From contig NC_067294.1 in NCBI RefSeq assembly GCF_020740795.1, forward strand, positions 3,596,001 to 3,660,000: a stretch of 64,000 nt of DNA. The letters are read 5' to 3'. Source of the DNA: Apus apus. Its lineage: Eukaryota > Chordata > Aves > Apodiformes > Apodidae. Shown one piece after another: positions 33,927 to 47,677 of this stretch. The notes below the pieces were generated by a model, which had not been told where the DNA came from, did not search any database, and saw nothing but the letters and a program-made list of their open reading frames with translations. Numbering within the stretch: the first letter of the stretch is position 1; every line of letters begins with the position of its first letter. The translations under genes were made by a program, and so were the position numbers.

Positions 33927-36900
33927 GTGTGACTGCAGGGACTAGCTGTAAAAGGAAGCCTGTGCTGGTCTAACACTGCTCCCATTGGAGCTGGGAACAT
34001 TTCTGGTGCATGTCAGAAGGCAGAAGGGTAAGCTGTGGACTTTCAAACATCCTCCCACCCTGGATGTGTGGTGTTTCATGTCCAAATGAGGCAGGCACTT
34101 ACACTTCCAGAGGGGTGAAGTCATCAGAGTAGAGTAAGCTTAGAGCAAGGGGATCTGTTAGGTTACGTACAGAACAGATCTCTTAGTAATAAAAAAATTA
34201 GGACATTCTGTCCTACCAACAATAGATGTTGAGCTGGATACTAAATAGAGTGAATGGGATGGGACAAGTCTGCAGAAGACCCAGCTGTTTCCACTGGCAC
34301 AATTTAGGGCAGAATTTGGGCTGATGGTTGCTGACCTGTGTTGAAAATCTGCTCTGCAGCCTTCAAACACAAACTCAGATTATTGTTGTAGTTAAGCATC
34401 TCTGCACCCACATGCAGAGATGGAGTTTGTCCATCAGGTTGTGCATTTGCAACTTGCAACCAAAGGTGCTGATCACAGCACAGGGAAACTGGACTCCTCC
34501 AGAGGAGAGCTCAGCAACCTCTTCCCTGATTATATGGGAATGTGTTTTAGATAATCAGAAGTCACCCTTTGCAATAATTCTCAAACACTTCCCTTAGTGC
34601 TTACAAGTTCATTTTGGTTTATGCTTTGCCTGCTTGTGATGTTGCTTTACTTGGATTTACAGAACTCCTCTTTGCATATAGAAAGAAGCTGCCTGCACTG
34701 TGTCTTCTAGGAATAAAAGGCTGTAATCTGCTGGACTTGGATTAGTAAATATTTTATTATTCATCACTTCAAGAATTCTCCTGGTGAATCTCAGCAGCTG
34801 TACTTTCTGAAAACAATGCCTGCTTCAAGGAGGAAAATTGTCCTCCTAGTTATGAGAAAAAAACACAACCCACTGCTGCCCTTCCTCAAGAAACCCCCAA
34901 ACAACTGCTGAAGTGTTGCTGCATTTTTTTTCTCTCTCTGCAGTGCACTCCTGCCCCTTGCCACACGTACTGAGATGATTTATTTATAAGAAATAACTGA
35001 CATGTAGTAAATAACTTCTCTCTGAGCTTGCAGGAGCCTCAGCATCTTCCATGGCAGCAGAGCCAAATGGTGATGTCCTGTGCTGTTCCCTCCAAGGACT
35101 AACATGGAGCTCCTCAACCAGGAGGTAACTCTGAGGCATTGTGATGGGGGATGAAAACCAGACCCCTCTTGGTCCCACTACTCTCGGTTTCCTGGGGGCA
35201 GAGAGGCTACCAGAGGAGGAAGGTGTGGGGTAGATGAGGACCTTCTTCCTAGCACCACCCAGGGCTATCTTGATGCAGAGATACTTCAGAAAATAGTTCC
35301 TCAAACACCCAGTTGGTTGGGTTAAAAAATGTGGTGTGACATACAAGAGAAAAAATTAAAGAGGGGGAGAGGGCACTGGATTATCAAACCACAGGCACTG
35401 GATTGTAGCCCAAACCACAATCTGCCACTGGAGTTCATTTAGCAGTGGTGGGTCAGACACTTCGTGTCCTCCTCATTTCTAGTTGTTCCTCACTCTGCAT
35501 TAGAGTTCATTGGTTTCACCAGAGCTACTCACGCTCAAGTACAAACTGTTTTAAGAAAGGGGGAGAGAATTCTACCCTAATCCCTAAATGATGTTTCAAA
35601 CCTCTTTGTCCATCACTTAAATTTTTGATACCATCTACTCAAGAGTGAAAAAGCGAATTATGACAAAGATCTTGGGCTTAGCTAAAAGGCTTGTGTTGGT
35701 TTTAAAAAGAAAAGTAAATTGCAAAACTACTTCTCAAAATGCTGCAGATTCACTCTTTGGAGATGCAATTTTCATTCTATTGAATTTTTTGACATATGAT
35801 TATGTAAAACATCTCGTAGCAAACTATCCATTTACACCTTCCAGGAGGCAGCAACTTCAGGAGTTAATGCAGAATTATTTTTAGTATGTATTCAAGTTTA
35901 TTCATGCTGAAAGGTAGTACTTATCTTTTTGCAATTTTAGAGTAGTTATTTGAATAAAAACATGAGTAGAGTTCCATTTTAACTGCCATATGGCATTTGG
36001 GAGCTGGGTAAAACCGCTTCCAAGATGTGAAAATCTCAGCATTTTTTCTTTACAACATTGAAGGGTAGACACAGTTCCTGTCTGTGTGTTATGACCAATG
36101 TCTGTAAATACACATAATCTGAGTAATTTCCCACATGCTGAGAGAATATTATACCACAAACAATGAAAGCATCCATTGGCCAGAAGGAGGTGTGATTTTC
36201 AGTGGTCTTTGAAGGAAAAGCTTGTTGACTTTCAATTACCCTTTCGAGTCCAAATTCCATATTAAACCCTCACCAGAGAAGTTGTTAGATAAAAATCTGT
36301 GGCTGAATATTTTCCCTAGAGCTGGGTAAATATTTCTGTTAGCCAAGGAATTAAGCCTTGTTTCAGTTCATAGGCTGTCTGTGCAGAGGTTGCAAGTTTC
36401 TCATGTTTTGGGGTCACTCTTTAGATGAGCCTTATGCTGTTGTTTCTGCTCTCTAGTAGAAAAGAGAAAAACAAGGGGTCTGTAAAATCAGCGTGTAATT
36501 TTGGTGGAAGGAGTTTAACTCTTTGTCCAAGAGGACAGGCAGGGATTTGGCTGGGAGAGGCCAACACGGGGGCTAGAACAAAAGGTCAGCAAAATGGATT
36601 TTGCAAAATTGTCTTTCTTCTGAGTTTGATTTACAAGAAGGGGAATATAAACCTCTTATTTAGAGATAACTGTGGGTCTGACACTGGAAGAAGCCAGGCA
36701 GTAAAAATAATAAGTGAGTCATGATGATAATGAGGCTGTAGTTATGCAATACCAAGTTATCCTTATTTCCTTTGCTGGCAATGCAAAATTTCACATTTCA
36801 GTATTTCAGTATAATCTGGGTTGCTCTTACTTTGGGGTCTTTATTGATACCTCTGTGCTGTACCATCTTGCAGAGGAAACACACCAATATTTGCAGAATA

Positions 36901-37091
36901 ATGACCTTCACAGTCTCTTTCACAAGCAAACATACCCTAAAAGCATCTGCACTACGGGGTCCATTGGCAGGAATGCTCAAAGAGCCATTTCACAATGTAT
37001 TTCTTCTCTGAATCTGAATTTCTATTCAGTGCATTTTGAAAGCATTTTCCAGCTCTTGAGTCCTAATGAACCAGCCCTGTATATGCTGGTT

Positions 37092-37145
37092 TCATAGAAT
37101 CAATCACAGAATACCAGGTTGGAAGGGATTTCAGGGATCAAGGGA
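37092..37145 (-). mobile_element. Short CR1 LINE 3' fragment (reverse orientation)
   Basis: TTCATAGAATCAATCACAGA followed by CCAGGTTGGAAGGGATTTCA is the reverse-complement form of a CR1 3' terminus. Similarity fades after about 50 bases, so only the extreme end is recognisable. Confidence 0.6.
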
Positions 37146-39045
37146 AGGGCCCTCAAGGATTGTGTGTCCTTGACAGTAAACTCTCCTAACTTCCAAGCAG
37201 GGTTTGGCAGGGGAGATAAGGTAACTGCTGCAGATCACTGGAAAGCAGGTTCACAGCTATTCCTCATGATGTGACCAGCTCAAAGGAACAGGTAAGTGAC
37301 AAGTATTAGTATTTGACTTTCCCCTTGCAGCAGGTGAGGAGTTGAACAGACCCTGTCTGTGAGCACACACAGTTTTCTTAGACCATTAAGCTGTGTCAGA
37401 GCAGTCAGGGCAGAACTGGCTGCTCTGGTGGAGGAGACTGGGCCCCAGGGCTGCCCAGTTCCTTCTTAAGGGCTTTACCTGCCTCTCTGGTGGTATCCCA
37501 GCTCCTGTGTGTGCCTTCAGGTCTCCCCTGGCTGCCTGCAGATGATGGGCAGACTGGGTGTCCCCACAGCCCTGACTGCAGCAGGGACAGCTGGGCTAAG
37601 CTCACTGCTGGCTGCAGCCTTTGCTGGCAGGGCAGAGGGAAGGCAGCTCCATTTGTTCCCATGTGCTGCTAATTTTCCTGCCAAGAGTGTGTATCTTTTC
37701 CTAATCCTTCTCCTGAATGGAATATTTCCATTACTTGCTAATGGAGCTAATTCCAGAAGCCTGTAAAGAGGTCCCAGACTGAGTGAGCTTTCATAATTAA
37801 CTGAGATGAGACTCAGAAATGTATGTGAATGCAAAAAAATAATTGAAGTAAATCCCCTTTCTCTCAATTACAGGTATTTTCTCTTGAGTCTGAAGTGCTC
37901 TTGGTGAGAACAAACAGCAAGAGATGCTCCCTCCCTCTTCTCATTGCTGCTGAGTAAGATATAAATTTTGGTAAAACTGCTACTTAAATGCAGGAACCAT
38001 TTTGTGTGCAGCTCCCAGAGGTCTTGTGGGAGCTGTTGTGCTTTTCTTACTTTTATTTCAGTGTTGTTATTTGGATTGTGGTTAGTGTACTTAACTCCAA
38101 GCTGGTTCTTGTTTTCTGTTTACCATATATTCTTGCTAAATTCCTTATCTTCAACTTCTTAGGAAGCTGGGGCCTTCCTAACTGCAAAGCTCTCATCAAA
38201 GACACTCCTTAGGGCTCAGTTCCTGTAACACACTCTCGATTTTTTGCTTCACTTTGGTATTTTTACAGCCAAATATTTTCTCCCACCTGCCTGCTGGTAC
38301 AAGAGTCCATGTGAGTGCTCCCTGACCAGTGTCAAACATGGACCCTCCAGGATCTCCCATGGCTCCTGTCCCCTCCCAGCTCCTGCTTCAGGTAAACTGT
38401 GTGCAGCATTGAACAGAGTTTCTGTCTAACCCTTTTTAGGAATATTTCTCATAAAGGTCATGAAATGCTAGCCTGGTCCCTGCCAGCTTTGTTCCCATCT
38501 CTAACACCCCCCTGACCTACAGTTCCTTTAGAGAGTGGCCACTTGGGTAGGTTGCACCTGGAGGTGTCAGTGTGCAGCCCTCCAGGTATGGCAGAGATGT
38601 GATTTATCAAGGACATTTGGACAAACAGGAAAAAAATATCTCTGTGCTAAACTGCTTCATCCCTGCTGCACAGTCAGGACAAGTGATCCCTGGCAATGGA
38701 GAGAAACTGGGCCATATTTCTTCAGCTGTTTTGGAAATACCCACAGGTACAGCGGGATGTTTGAATATGATAATTCTCTGCCTCTCTTGATGGGATAAGG
38801 AAGTTGCTTTGTATTATGCTTTTCTTCCTCAGGAAGGTGCCAGTGCTGTCCCTCCTGCCCCTTTACTGTTCAAAAATGCATTTTTATCTTCCAGCAGAAG
38901 CCTGTTTAACATAAAGGTCCATACACTGCAGCCTCTCTCACTGATCTATCCTCACCACGGTAGTTTGAATGCACCAAGTGCCAGAGAAACATCCCAGTTC
39001 GGTACTTTTGATCCCTCCTCGAGGGCAGCTCTCCTCTTCAGCCAC

Positions 39046-39087
39046 CTCACCCCCATCCCCACCCATCTCACCCCCATCCCCACCCAT
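39046..39087 (+). repeat. 21-bp perfect C-rich tandem duplication
   Basis: Two identical adjacent copies, 39046-39066 and 39067-39087, each reading CTCACCCCCATCCCCACCCA followed by T. On the minus strand this gives six runs of three to five G in about 35 bases with loops of one, two or six bases, a strong G-quadruplex pattern. Confidence 0.95.
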
Positions 39088-42000
39088 GCCCCTTGCCCAA
39101 AGCCCAGCAGCCCTGCAGTGCCCACAGCTGGGCTCCCCCCAAGGGACAAGCAGAGCTAAACACCAACCAAAGCATTATTTACTTACCCCTAGGCCCTCCT
39201 CATTTTACTTATCTGTTCATTGAATTAGTAATTGATAAATTGGGGCCATCTCCTTTCTTCCCTTTCCACCCACATCCTCTCTTTCCCTCAAGGGCTGTGT
39301 CCCTGTTCCTGCATCATTATTCACAGAACTTGCTCTGCTCCTATTGCATTCAGTTTTCCTGCATTTCTGAAGCAGAGTTTTGAGAGGAATTACCTACACC
39401 TGGAGAAACACCACCGTGAATCAGACCCATTAGTTCCCTGATGTTTTATTCTTTTGTTCAGCTTCTTTTTCAGTGCATTTGGTAGGAAGTGACATGATGA
39501 GACAGATCAAAAAATGTCAAAAATCACCCAGCAAAAACCCTGGTGCAGCATGTAAATTAAACACACAGGAGGAAACAGGCTCCTGTCTGCCCCTCTGCTC
39601 CTTGCTGCTGACAATGTAAAGTCTGCCAGGAGTGAAAGCACAGTAGGAACTTGTCCCTGGCCCTGTTACAAAAGCCTCAACACAAAAATTGATGGTTTTG
39701 TCCTAGGTGGGCTCCAAGCACGTGGTGATCAGCAGGTGGACGGTGGCTCTTGGGCTTAGGAGAGCTACATTATATGTTGCTTTGTTTCTGAGCTTCAAGA
39801 AAGGAAGAGAACAGCCCAACTTCTGCTTTTGCAGTAGAAATTATAGGAAACTCCTGGCCTCAGTGCCAGAATGTTTCTAAACTGACCTTTCTTGCCTATG
39901 CCTTTTACATCTCATGAGAAATAAAGTGGTACAATTTGGGAATTAACATAAGGTGGCTAGAGAGATATGAAAGGTCTTTGCCAGGCTTAATCCATTTACA
40001 ACTTGCCAGCAAATCATTTAATTAGTGGGAAACATTTATACTAAGTGCATGTGAAGGTGGTGAGCTAGGATGTGTAGGAAGGACCCGAAAGCAGCAAAGC
40101 AGCTCTTCCCTAACTCATTTCAGGTCGTGATTTTTCTTTCCTCTATAAAGGATCCAAATACCAAAGGAGTTTTAGGGAAATTAAAGCTGATGGCAGTATC
40201 CATATGCCTCTTTGGTAAACTAAGAAAAGTGGGGAAAAAAATAACTCCTGGCTTGTTTTGATTTTTAAAAAATCTCTGTATCTGGCTCTATTTATACAAT
40301 CCATCAAGAGGTGCGTCACCAACAGCATTATTTAAGCTGAAATAGGAGACTCACTGTTAGTCTTGAAAATTCATAAGATAAACAGATTTTGACATTTAAT
40401 TTGCTGGAGCCAGTGGATCTTACACCAGGACCATATATTTTGCATGTTCTGTTTATTTTTGTATTGGGTAAGATGAAGTGTGCAGTTTGTATCGTTTGCT
40501 TAGGGGGTAATTTAAATGTAGCTAAGGAGGGAGCATCTGTCGAGCAACTCTTTGGTCAGTAAACAGTATGAGATATATTTTTATTAAACATACCCCAACC
40601 CTCTCCCTTTGCATCCCTGCTGCTGAGAACAGTAGGCACATGAATTATCTTCAGGAGAAGGCACCAGGCTCTGCTGTACAGGAAGAAACGGCTTCTGTGT
40701 TTCAGAGCTATGTAGGCTTCTAAAATGATTTTGTGCTGTGAAGAGAAGAAATGAGGGGTAGAGCTGGAGCAGCTGGGCTCCAGGAAAGGTAATGAAAGTA
40801 AAATAAGTGAACACCTGAGGTACCATCCAAAAGAAAGCAGAAGTGGGCTTGGTCTGGTGGATAATAGGTTTTTTTATGAGTGTCCCCAGGCCCAGTGTTT
40901 CAGAGCTGCTGTTGGCAGAACAATGGTGCTGTTCTGACCCATCCCCTGGGAGCTGTGCTGGGCACTGCTGAGATCCAGGAGTGGCAAATGCAAGCAGACA
41001 CTGTGTGGGATGAGGTCTTACTTGAGGGAACATGGGTGGAGGAAGTTCTGGGAACTTACCTGGGTTGGGTCTAAAAGGGCATTTTTGGGCTGTCTGGACT
41101 TCACCCTCTGCGTATGACAGTGCCTGTAGCTGCCTGTCCCCAGCCCTGCTGTCACCTGCCCTGGCCTCTAGCACAGCTTGTTATTGTGCCAGAAAACATC
41201 CAGGCCCCAGTCTCTGTCATCAATCAAACATTGTGGTTATGATTTTTAAACCATCTGCTTTGAAATCTACTAACTGTTGAGAAATTCCATTTAATAAAAA
41301 TAGGTAAAGCCTGGTAGGGCTGAACATGCTGCTTCTGATTGTGTAAATTTCATTTTTATTTTAAAATTTTAATAGCATCTGCTAGAAATCTATGCTCATA
41401 TGTATGAGTGTGATTCAGGTGAACACACGGTACAGAAGTTTTGCCTGTCTTTCCCTGTTTTGCTCTCTCTTCTCTCCTCTTATTTGCCTGCAGCTCCTGC
41501 CTACTTGTGACCTTGGTGATGAGATCCTCGGGTGAGCTGGGGCTTCCAGTCACTGCTGCTGTGCAAATTGTAAGTGAGAAGACATAGTCAAAAGATACTT
41601 CCTCATACAGCTGAGATAGTTTGATTATTTCTAACGATGCATATGGAACTCTCAGATTTGGATACCAATTAATTAATTAAGCTCTTCATTTGGTCTAATG
41701 AGAGCTGTGGTATAAACAAGAGGCATGAGGCCGGGACTGAGCAGCCCTTGCTGGGAACCAAATATGCAGCAGCAGATGCTGGAGATTCTGCTGAGTGATT
41801 GGATTCAATTAACTCTTGTATAGCAGTGTGAGTGCTATAAAGGTGGGAGCTGGGTTGGCCAGACTGAAGAGCAGAGGTGGCAGATGGGATGAGGGGAAGA
41901 TGGTTAATAGAAATATAAGCAAGTAGCCTCGTTTTAGTTCCTGCTGCATGTTTGGAAATGTATGGGCTGATAATGGAAGTAGCCAGAGGTGGTGATGAAG

Positions 42001-45000
42001 GGAGGAGGACTTGGAGCAATGTGAGGCAAAACCTGAGAAGCCAGTCTTGGGGTCTGAGACTTCTCAGGTCCTTCACTGCCGGGTCTGGTGGGAGGCAGGT
42101 CTGTGTCAAAGGCATGAGCTGGAGAGGTTGGAGCAAAACTGCCTTCTTGTTTTGTGTTTTGCTCTGAAGGAGGATTGCAGATGGAGCCTGAGTAGCTGCT
42201 GCTGAGAGCTGCAGAAGGGCTGGCAGTGATGTGCTCTGAAGGTGTTGGATTTTAGTTCCTTAAACAGTGGAGGAAGCAGAAGGGGTGTTGTAAGGATCAT
42301 CTCTGGGTTTGGGGCCAGCTTGTCTCTGCTGTTTTGTATCAGGTGTTGGCCTTGAGAAACACTGGACTGTCCACATTGCTTACAAAGGTGGGGAGTGAAG
42401 CAGCAAAGGAAATAAAAAAAAAAAAGAAAAAAAGATAAAAACGGAATAAACAGGAATGTAGTTCCCAAGTTCCTGAGAAAGAGAGACAGGAAAAGAGGAG
42501 TTGCAGCAGAAAAGCAATAAATACATACCCAGACAGGCATAATGATAGAGACAAGCTTTAGATCAGTAAGAAACGGTGAGGACAAGCCTGTTCAATAAAA
42601 AGCTGGTGATGGGAACCACAGGGCTAGTATGCACTAAATGACATCATTTACCACTCTGCTTGTTATTGTTCATTACACTGTGTTATGCTAGAGATCCTGT
42701 TGTGTGCTGCTTAATGCAAATCTGGCCCCTGCTGGGACAGGCACAACACACAAAAAGAGGAAAAAAATAATTCCTTGCCCCATGGTAGAGAGGAAAGAGT
42801 ATTTCTGTGAAAAACTGCATTATCAGTTCTATGTTGGAGGCTGTGGAAGGCAGTGACAGGTCGACAGCATCTTTCTCAGAGTTCATAGTTTTGTAACAAG
42901 ATTTTTGTAAGGAAATGTTAGTAGGCTACAAATCTTCAACTGTTTTAACTCCAAGAGGCAAATCCTGTGTGGCTCTTCCTTGAAACTTAGGAAGCCTTGG
43001 TAACCACTTTTGCTTTGACTTGGTGGCTTCTTTCAATGAAGAACCCCAACAGTGAGCAGGTCATAAGTGCCAGTTGGTTTGGCTGGCAGGGAGCTTCTCT
43101 TGCTGGTTGTTAATAGAGATGTATGTGGTGATAGCTGGAAAGGGAATCCTCCATGAAAGAATGATGGCTACCAGGAGCTAGCTTGGAGCTACAGCAGGAT
43201 GTATCTCAGGCCTGAGGTGCTGTAACTACCTCAAACAACTCTGTAAAGCACAAAATTAGCCTGAAAACCAAGAGAGAGGAAGTTTTTCTAAATTAATCTC
43301 TCGTGGCAAGCAGGGTCCCTTTGCAAGGCTGGCAGGGTAGGATATGAAGCTCAACAAATTTCAGGGTGTAAATTGGACTGCTCAAAGCCTTGTCACACAT
43401 CTCCATACATAAAGGTGTGTTTAATTCATACATTCAATTGAGCAAATTCAGGATTATGCTGCCCTGACCCCTGCTGGGACTCCCTGCTACAACCTCCTGG
43501 AGGAAAATCCAAGCCTTAGGCTCTGCCTTTGTGTGCTAAAATATGTTGTTGTTGTCAACCACTGATTGGTTGTGAAAACTGTGACAGTATTTCAGAGTAA
43601 AGGACTTTGACAGGAACTTCATGCCAGTCCAATAGGGTCTGGTCCAAAGGAAATACCCATTCAGGAGACAGAAACTGAGACCAGGCCAAAACCCAACACT
43701 TAGTTCAGTCACAAGGAAATCACCCTGACTCAGTTTCTTCAATTTAGTCTGGATTAACTGGTTTTATATTGAAGAATAAACCTTGTTCTGTAGATCTTGC
43801 CATATTCCATTTATTTCCATGAAACGCCCATCAGCTGGAGAAGTTTCCTCCTTTGTCTCATTGCATTTGACAATAGAGGATAATTTTCTTGTCTCAACTG
43901 GCAGATTAACTGTTCTAGTTAGTGAAAAATACTGTCCAGCAGTCACTAAAATGGCTTAGACTTTGCTATGCCAATTATTATTTTTCATGAATTTCAAAAT
44001 CTGTTTTATGCTGATAAAGCTTCTTAAAGTGTTCCCTCAAAAGCTGAATTAAAGAAAGTGATGCTTCCATAAGTCCTTTGGAATACCTAATGTGCCATGG
44101 GTTTTGCTATGAATATTCCCCAGTTCATTATTGTCACTATATTTCACAAGTGGGTAGGAACTGATTACCTTACCAGCTACAAGAGACAATTCTCCTTGCA
44201 TATGGTCTGAAGAAGCTCACAAAGCAATCTGCTGCTTTCAATCTGGCCAAGTGGGCAATTATGTTCCTGGATTTCTTACCTTCTCTTTCCTCTTGAGCTT
44301 TCCTATTTTTCTGAATGTTGGAAATTAATTTGCTGCCTGTGAAAGGCACTTTGCTGACAGGATTGACACAGAAAACTCTCTTGTCACAAGTCCAGAGAAA
44401 TTTTTCATACCAGGGAAGAACTTTGTGAGGCTTGGGGGAGGGAGGGTAACGTGGCTCTTGGCATCTGGGTGAGGGTCGAGTTGCCCCACAGCAAATCCCT
44501 TCTTGGTGGGATGGGCTAGATGCAGTTGCTTCCTCATGCAGACTATCTGCACGAGGGGGCAACTGTTCACACGATTTGGGCAAATTGTCCCTGTTTATCA
44601 TGTTTTGTGACTCCTCACTTAGCATGCCTGCAGCTCTGGGAAGACAAAGCTCTGGTGGAACCTCAGCAGTGAGCTGGGAGTTGCTTTGGGGTGTTTGTCC
44701 ACACAGTTATATATAACTAAAACATTCTGGCTGCTAATTGATTCCCTGCTTCTGTCTCTAGCAGGCCCAATAAAGCAACTGAAATGCTGTCAGGCTGGCA
44801 TGCTCTAGGCACCTTGGAGCAAATGTAGCCAGTTTGGCTGCTAATGAGACTGCTGTCAGCTGAAGGACACCCTGCATGCTGCACTGGTGACATGCCACCA
44901 GCTCCTGGGCAGTTCTGTTTGCTGCTTTGCTTTTAGCTGTCATTTTCCACACCAAAATAATTTCCAAGGTATATTTGTAATTCTCAGTCTCTGTTACAAG

Positions 45001-46136
45001 AGTATATAGAATCGTTTTGCTCTGGCAAAAAAAGACCCAGCACTGTGCACAGCCTTCTCACCTCCTCCATGGTTCAGGAGGTTCACAGGCATCCTGAATG
45101 TGACCTCCAGTTAATCCTGAAATTTCACAGAGGAATATTTGCCTTATTTCTGAATATCAGAGATAAATTGCTAATTAGGGATGAACCAAGCTCAATCACC
45201 CTGGGGAATATTTTAAGAAATCAGAGGATTGTCGTTTCTCTCTGACAAATGTCACTTAGCAATGATAAAATAATGTTTAATAGCAGCAGAGATTATTTGC
45301 TGCTGATATTGCAGAAGTCTGGAGCTTCAAAGGACTAGAAAAGCTTGATCTGCATTTTCAGCTTCACAAGGGAAAAGAGGAAAAAGTAAAATGTGTAATT
45401 CATTACTTAAAATAAGATAGTGGGTAGGAAGTGAGGGAAGATGACTCTACTACCTTCAAATGGAAATATATCCAAAGACCCATCTGGAATGTCTGCAAGA
45501 GCAGGCACAGCCAATACTGCTGAGCTGAGGGGTTTTTGCACTTATTTCCACCTTTAATCCTTCCTAAAATTGCCTTCATCTTGCTGAGCTCAGTTCAGTT
45601 TGGGAACTGGGTTAGGCTGATCTGGGAGAAATTAATTTTAGTGGGGAGCAGGAGGACTTCAAGCAAATGCTTGTGGCACTGCTGATCCACATCCTGGATG
45701 TTTTGCACTGGTTTCTCAGAGGAGACAAGCCCTGGGGATCTGTCTTGGATTATCTGAATCAGGAAGCTCCATGCTACCTTCGTCTTGTGCTGACTTCTGC
45801 TGGCTGGCTCGTGCAGCAAGGGTGCATTAACCCCCCAGCTGAGCATGGCTGAAGGCACCTGAGATGAGATCAGCTCCAAGGGCTTGGTGAAATCCTGGGA
45901 AATTACCTAGTCTGGTATGAAACTGCACCAGAGGAGACTGGCACAGCAGCATTTGCTCATGATGGATGAGCCCTAATTTATTTCTGTTGTAAGAGGTTTT
46001 GGAGACAAGGTTGCCCTATAAATAATGTTTAAATTGTAATTTTGTTAAATATCCTTCTCCTCTAGGAAAAAAAGAAATTGCAGTCTTCTTTAATAGTGCC
46101 AGGTAAGCAGTAACACAGCCTCAGGTCCAATTCTGG

Positions 46137-46225
46137 TATTTACTTTATATATTATATCTGTATTTTTGTATAATGTGTGTGTGTGTGTACACATAATATA
46201 TACATACATATAATTTATATGTAAA
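46137..46225. repeat. TA/TG-rich low-complexity tract
   Basis: Alternating TATA stretches flank a short (TG) run of about eight units near 46174-46190, followed by ACATAATATATACATACATA. A simple dinucleotide-type repeat. Confidence 0.8.
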
Positions 46226-47097
46226 TGTTTGTTAGGAGAAAGATAATTCATGGAGTGATGCCTGATCCAGCAAAGGTCTTCAGAGGTCCCCCAGTGCCAT
46301 GGACAGCCATCACAGCTGCAAGGTGACACAAGGCACCACCCCTGTGGGATAGTGTGTGGCATCCTCAGGATTGTGTTGCCTCAGCATTTACTCCTACAGG
46401 GATTTCCTCTGGCTCATAAGAAACGAAGAGATACTCTCTTCCCAATAAACAATGGACAAAAGGTAACTCAAATCAGCCATCAGAGACACCAGGGTGGAAG
46501 GGGACAGCCCTGGTCATATGTCCCTGTTTGCAGTGCTGGCTCAGCCCCTGCAGTGTCACAATGCAAGTGAATTCTGTTCCCAACCTCCTCCTAGAAAGCC
46601 TCAGCTATGGTTTTGGACTGATATTAAGCAGGAGAAATGTGGACAGATGACTTCCCCTCTTGACTCCCTGATTTCTTCTGATTCTCCTCACTGGGGGCAT
46701 GGGGCAAATTAACAAGAAGTTATTGACAGATCCTGTGGCATGTGCAGTGCAGGGACTGCCATTTCCCACAGCTGCCTGTCATTTGTCTTCTCTCCGTGCT
46801 GGTGATGAATGTGGCTTCCTCACTAAGTGGCTGACCTTTACCAAGAGGCTTGTCAGGAGCAGGGGGTTCAGTTTGATGGTTGCTGGCTCCAGGACATTAC
46901 CTGGTGACTGGCTGGGAGGAAGGCAGACTGCAAGAACTGCCCTTGGAAATCCTCCTCCTCCTTCTGGGGGTGTGTAGCAGAGTGGCTGCAAACTTTTCTC
47001 TGTTGGTGCTGGAGAGTGACAAGTGGTGGCTGATTCTTAGGAATATGTGATTGTTGCTGCACTTGCTGGCTGTTAGGATTCCCCAGCAAATGGATAG

Positions 47098-47271
47098 CAC
47101 AGGTTGCACAGGGAGGTTGTGGGAACACATCTCATCCCTGGAAGCGTTCAAGGCCAGGTTGGATGGGGCTTGGAACAACCTGGGGTCTAGTGGAAACTGT
47201 CCTGTCCCATAGCAAGGGGTTGGAACTAGGTGATCTTTAAGGTCCTTGCAAAACCATTCTATGATTCTATT
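47098..47271 (+). mobile_element. Truncated CR1 LINE, 3' end
   Basis: It starts within the C-terminal reverse-transcriptase coding part (ACAGGTTGCACAGGGAGG) and runs through AAGGCCAGGTTGGATGGGG, TCTAGTGGAAACTGTCC and TTGGAACTAGGTGATCTTTA to the typical terminus ATTCTATGATTCTAT. The 5' part is missing. The long minus-strand frame overlapping it is an artefact. Confidence 0.92.
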
Positions 47272-47627
47272 ATATGACATTACTGGGATTTGCTTTAAGG
47301 GTTTAATTTTTATAGAAATTTGCCACTTTAGGCAAAGATACTGATTTTGGGAACAGATCATTGTGACAAACCTGCACATATTCTAAAATCATTCTTCTGC
47401 TAAAGACCCTTGCTCCCCTTCTCAGATGTAATTTCTGAACAACACACAAAAGGTGTTTCTGTGGTGTGGCAGTGGGACTTGAGCAAGGGAGCCTGCCTCA
47501 GCCCATGGGGATGTGTCAGCCAGAAGGGGTGACTGCTGCCTCAGCTCCAGGCTGCTTCTCTTAAACAAGGAGAAATATTAACCTTGAATTGGGATATAAG
47601 GAGTTGGTCACTTAAAAGAAACTTAGA

Positions 47628-47677
47628 AAAAGAGAAAAAAAAAAGAAAAAAAGAAAAAAAAGAAAGAAAAAAAAGAG
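47628..47677 (+). repeat. A-rich (A)nG tract
   Basis: About 50 bases of A-runs broken by single G, all purine. Low complexity. Confidence 0.85.

Larger units (their letters stand above)
28400..37090. other. Intergenic, no gene recognised
   Basis: About 8.7 kb without supported genes. The stretch 29.3-30.4 kb is AT-rich and contains repeated homeodomain-like motifs. A 21-bp duplication with POU-like motifs lies at 33885-33926. Open frames such as 33069-33548 (GTG start) and 35645-35884 (GTG start) match no family I recognise. Confidence 0.6.
37146..47097. other. Intergenic, no gene recognised
   Basis: About 10 kb with no supported gene. It includes the C-rich duplication at 39046, A-rich runs near 42413-42440, and TG/TA dinucleotide runs near 46137-46225. 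The longest open frames (40584-41174 minus from a CTG; 44170-44625 minus from an ATG) are unrecognised. Confidence 0.6.

Noticed and set aside
35645..35884. 79-codon + strand frame with a protein-like C-terminus
   Set aside because: Starts at GTG and has no flanking splice signal of note. The family is unknown and the length is within chance expectation for AT-rich DNA.
40584..41174. 196-codon minus-strand frame
   Set aside because: It begins at CTG, has low-complexity Gln/Ser/Pro-rich composition, matches no known family and has no clear splice or promoter context.
46897..47379. 160-codon minus-strand frame
   Set aside because: Runs antisense through the CR1 3' end; an artefact of the repeat.
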